Of a DNA stretch of 64,000 nucleotides, positions 61,905 through 64,000 are shown piece after piece. The DNA lies in assembly GCF_014171575.1 (NCBI RefSeq), contig NZ_CP050453.1, forward strand, positions 868,001 through 932,000, read 5' to 3'. The notes beneath the pieces were generated by a model, which was not told the origin of the DNA, made no database searches, and saw only the letters and a program-made list of their open reading frames with translations. This DNA is from Microbacterium sp. Se63.02b (lineage in GTDB: Bacteria > Actinomycetota > Actinomycetes > Actinomycetales > Microbacteriaceae). Within the stretch, counting starts at the first letter, position 1. Each line of letters opens with the position of its first letter. The translations under genes and the position numbers were made by a program.

Positions 61905-62462
61905 TCAGACGCCGTACTCGGTGCGGATGACCTCGCGAAGCTGCACGCTGCAGCGGGCGACGGCTTCGCGCCAGTCGGTGAGTGCGCCGTCCTCGGCCTG
62001 GTCCGACACGGCACGGAACACGCGGATCGGCACATCGAACTGCTCAGCGACCCAGATGTAGGCGTAGGTCTCCATGTCGACGAGCGCCGCGCCGGACGGG
62101 CGGATGACAGCCGTGACCTCGGCGTCCTCCACGAAGTGATCGCCCGTCGCGATCAGAACGCCGTCACGCCCGGTCGACACGCGTGCGGGGAGGGAGACGT
62201 GCTGCCCGGAGATGCCGTCGAGATCCGTGACGTCGTGCTGGAAGGCGGCGCCGACCTCGTGCACGGTGGCCTCGAGCTCGGGATCGATGGCTCCCGCCGT
62301 TCCGACGACCACGATCTCGTCGTAGACGTGGGCGTCGAGGGCGCGGGTGAGCGCGTATGTCGCCTGCAGCTTGCCCGGTCCGGTGACGAGCCGGTCGAAG
62401 CCCGCGAGCTCCTCGGGGAATGCGGACAGTTCGGATGCGAGAGCGGCGAGCAGGAGTTTCAC
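61905..62462 (-). CDS. nucleoside phosphorylase superfamily, MTA/SAH nucleosidase-like
   Basis: 185 residues, shorter than typical MTA/SAH nucleosidase (about 230). [13 protein letters not shown] and [32 protein letters not shown] correspond to the phosphorylase-fold glycine loop and the substrate-binding M-E and late Asp (SDQA). The N-terminal strand is [18 protein letters not shown] 62462 lies six bases after GAGAAT, probably leaderless. Likely cleaves adenosyl nucleosides. Confidence 0.82.
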   Translation of the reverse strand: MKLLLAALASELSAFPEELAGFDRLVTGPGKLQATYALTRALDAHVYDEIVVVGTAGAIDPELEATVHEVGAAFQHDVTDLDGISGQHVSLPARVSTGRDGVLIATGDHFVEDAEVTAVIRPSGAALVDMETYAYIWVAEQFDVPIRVFRAVSDQAEDGALTDWREAVARCSVQLREVIRTEYGV

Positions 62463-62571
62463 TGCCTCATTCTCTCAGGTCGCGACTGGCAGAAGCATCC
62501 GAACGCCGCGGCGTCACCCGAGCGTAACACGCAGGGGCGATACTGATTCGAAGACAAGACCGGAGGAACAC

Positions 62572-63390
62572 ATGTCGTTGCAGCAGCAGATCTCCGAAGA
62601 CCTCGGTGTCAGGCCCGAGATCGATCCCGAAGCCGAAGTCGACAGGCGTGTCGGATTCCTCGCCGACTACCTCCGAACGACCGGTGCGAAGGGGTTCGTG
62701 CTCGGCATCTCCGGGGGGCAGGACTCGACGCTCGCCGGACGCCTCGCCCAGCTCGCCGTCGAACGCGTACGAGCCGAGGGGGGCGAAGCGAAGTTCCTCG
62801 CCGTGCGTCTGCCGTATCGCGTGCAGCACGACGCAGCGGATGCCGAGGCCGCCCTCGAGTTCATCGCACCGGACTCCTCGGTCGAGGTCAACATCCAGAA
62901 CGGGGTGGACGGCGTCGAGGAAGACATCGAGTTCGCGGTCACGAGCGACATCAGCGACTTCAACCGGGGCAACATCAAGGCGCGCGTGCGCATGGTCACG
63001 CAGTACGCGCTCGCGGGCCACGACGGTCTGCTCGTGATCGGCACCGACCACGCCGCCGAGGCCGTCACGGGCTTCTACACGAAGTTCGGCGACGGCGCGG
63101 CCGACATCCTCCCGCTCTCCGGGTTGAGCAAGCGGCAGGGACGCGCGCTGCTGCAGTTCCTCGACGCGCCGGACCGGCTCGCCTTCAAGGTGCCGACGGC
63201 CGACCTGCTCGACGGACAGCCCGGCCGGGCGGACGAAGACGAGCTGGGGCTCACGTACGAGCAGATCGACGACTTCCTCGAAGGGCGGACGGTCGACCCC
63301 GACGTCGCCGGCCGGATCGAGTCGAGGTACCTCGCCACCCAGCACAAGCGGCACCTCCCGGTGACCCCCGACGACACGTGGTGGCGCTGA
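62572..63390 (+). CDS. nadE: ammonia-dependent NAD+ synthetase
   Basis: 272 residues. PP-loop [93 protein letters not shown] and [30 protein letters not shown] follow the E. coli/Bacillus NadE form. It amidates nicotinate adenine dinucleotide using ammonia; there is no glutaminase domain. ACCGGAGGAACAC precedes ATG 62572, a strong ribosome binding site. Divergent from the nucleosidase gene. Confidence 0.95.
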   Translation: MSLQQQISEDLGVRPEIDPEAEVDRRVGFLADYLRTTGAKGFVLGISGGQDSTLAGRLAQLAVERVRAEGGEAKFLAVRLPYRVQHDAADAEAALEFIAPDSSVEVNIQNGVDGVEEDIEFAVTSDISDFNRGNIKARVRMVTQYALAGHDGLLVIGTDHAAEAVTGFYTKFGDGAADILPLSGLSKRQGRALLQFLDAPDRLAFKVPTADLLDGQPGRADEDELGLTYEQIDDFLEGRTVDPDVAGRIESRYLATQHKRHLPVTPDDTWWR

Positions 63391-63475
63391 CCGCCCGCAC
63401 ACGCCGGGCGCGCCCGGCTTCGCCCGTGTCGGATGCCGCGGATAGTGTCGATGCATCCGACAGAACGGGAGCATC

Positions 63476-64000
63476 GTGCGGATCGACACTCAGGCGCAGC
63501 GCGTCATCTGGAGCGCGAGCGACCTCAAGGCGGCCGCCGAGTGCGAGTTCGCGTGGTGCCGTGCGATCGACGCGAAGCTGGGTCGGGTGCCGGCCGTCGA
63601 GGAACCCGAAGACGCGACCCTGAAGCGGGCGGCCGAGCTCGGAGACGTTCACGAGCAGAACGTGCTGGCGCGCTACATCCACGACCTCGGCGACGAGAAC
63701 GTCCATCGGGTCGAGAAGGTGTCATCGATCGACGCCCAGGCGCTGTCCGCAGCGATCTCCGAGACGGTGGATGCGCTGCGCTCCGACGTGCAGGTGGTCT
63801 TCCAGGCCGCGTTCGCGACCGAGGAGTTCGTCGGATTCGCCGATTTCCTGCGCAAGGACGAGGACGGCCGGTGGCGGGTCCAGGACTCGAAGCTGGCCCG
63901 CAAGGCCCGCGTCACGGCGCTCATGCAGTTGGCGGCATATGTCGATCAGCTCGATCGTCTCGGCATCCCCCGTTCCGACGAGGTCGACCTGATCCTGGGC
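63476..64000 (+). CDS. TM0106 family RecB-like putative nuclease (N-terminal part)
   Basis: The 175 residues in the window start at GTG 63476 (GGGAGC upstream) and run off the end. VRIDTQAQRVIWSASDLKAAAECEFAWCRAIDAKLG is the family opening; VFQAAFATEEFVGFADFLRKDEDGRWRVQDSKLARKARVTALMQLAAYVDQL carries the RecB-like nuclease motif (D in GFADFL, QDSKLA). Such proteins also have a helicase-like C-terminal region, outside the window. Confidence 0.85.
   Translation, partial: MRIDTQAQRVIWSASDLKAAAECEFAWCRAIDAKLGRVPAVEEPEDATLKRAAELGDVHEQNVLARYIHDLGDENVHRVEKVSSIDAQALSAAISETVDALRSDVQVVFQAAFATEEFVGFADFLRKDEDGRWRVQDSKLARKARVTALMQLAAYVDQLDRLGIPRSDEVDLILG

Overview
The window is high-GC chromosomal DNA of an actinobacterium, most likely a Microbacteriaceae member (Microbacterium-like). 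This is inferred from GC content, GTG/TTG starts, many leaderless starts, a stand-alone sufU, DtxR/IdeR-type boxes, and the families DIP1984, TM0106 and MmyB-like XRE. No rRNA, phage, transposase, integrase or CRISPR was seen. The one tRNA is tRNA-Arg(ACG).

Layout. 1-4.75 kb: end of a suf locus (sufU), an F420-reductase-like enzyme, a GntR regulator, a pair of membrane/coiled-coil genes of which the second has an HELAH metalloprotease motif, an SDR and a conserved hypothetical. 4.8-7.8 kb: tRNA-Arg, then a LysR regulator divergent from a solitary fumarate reductase/succinate dehydrogenase-type flavoprotein. 7.8-17 kb: an acidic protein, L-serine dehydratase, an AAA ATPase, a TetR-controlled ABC-2 exporter, HrpB helicase and flotillin. 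17-22.9 kb: MarR preceded by a possible leader peptide and terminator, a membrane protein, an MFS/alcohol dehydrogenase pair divergent from an MmyB-like regulator, and a BASS/arsenic-type transporter. 23-28.8 kb: GntR, TerC behind a probable Mn riboswitch, a CorC-type protein, an arginase-family enzyme, an SDR and a small multidrug export-type protein. 28.9-34.7 kb: DesK/DesR-like two-component system, an Erm 23S rRNA methyltransferase with an upstream leader peptide, alpha/beta hydrolase, MGMT and threonine synthase.

34.8-42.6 kb holds the most distinctive locus: an NCS1 permease, a half-size HyuA-like protein, three consecutive DUF917 (S-Me-THD) family proteins and a PucR regulator, tightly packed and preceded by two copies of a GTGC-N5-GCAC palindrome. 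It looks like an uptake and breakdown pathway for a hydantoin-like or thiohydantoin-like heterocycle.

42.6-50.4 kb: VOC proteins, a thioredoxin-like protein, an NAD(P)-binding protein, M20 peptidase, MFS, a small repeat protein, RtcB RNA ligase and a small gene upstream of it. 49.6-54.3 kb: a siderophore system (siderophore-interacting reductase divergent from a lipoprotein, two permeases and an ATPase) under tandem IdeR-type boxes. 54.3-64 kb: DNA repair and metabolism (AlkA-like glycosylase, SbcDC, nucleosidase, NadE, TM0106 nuclease) plus a winged-helix regulator whose upstream region carries a near-consensus promoter and a leaderless Cys/Met-rich 33-codon ORF.

Sequence quality. About 23 apparent frameshifts fall in 17 genes, almost all at G/C homopolymers or (GC)n runs, including genes such as thrC, sdaA, hrpB and sbcC. 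Both sides of each shift stay open and conserved, so I read them as assembly indels and give full-length gene coordinates, noting each shift.
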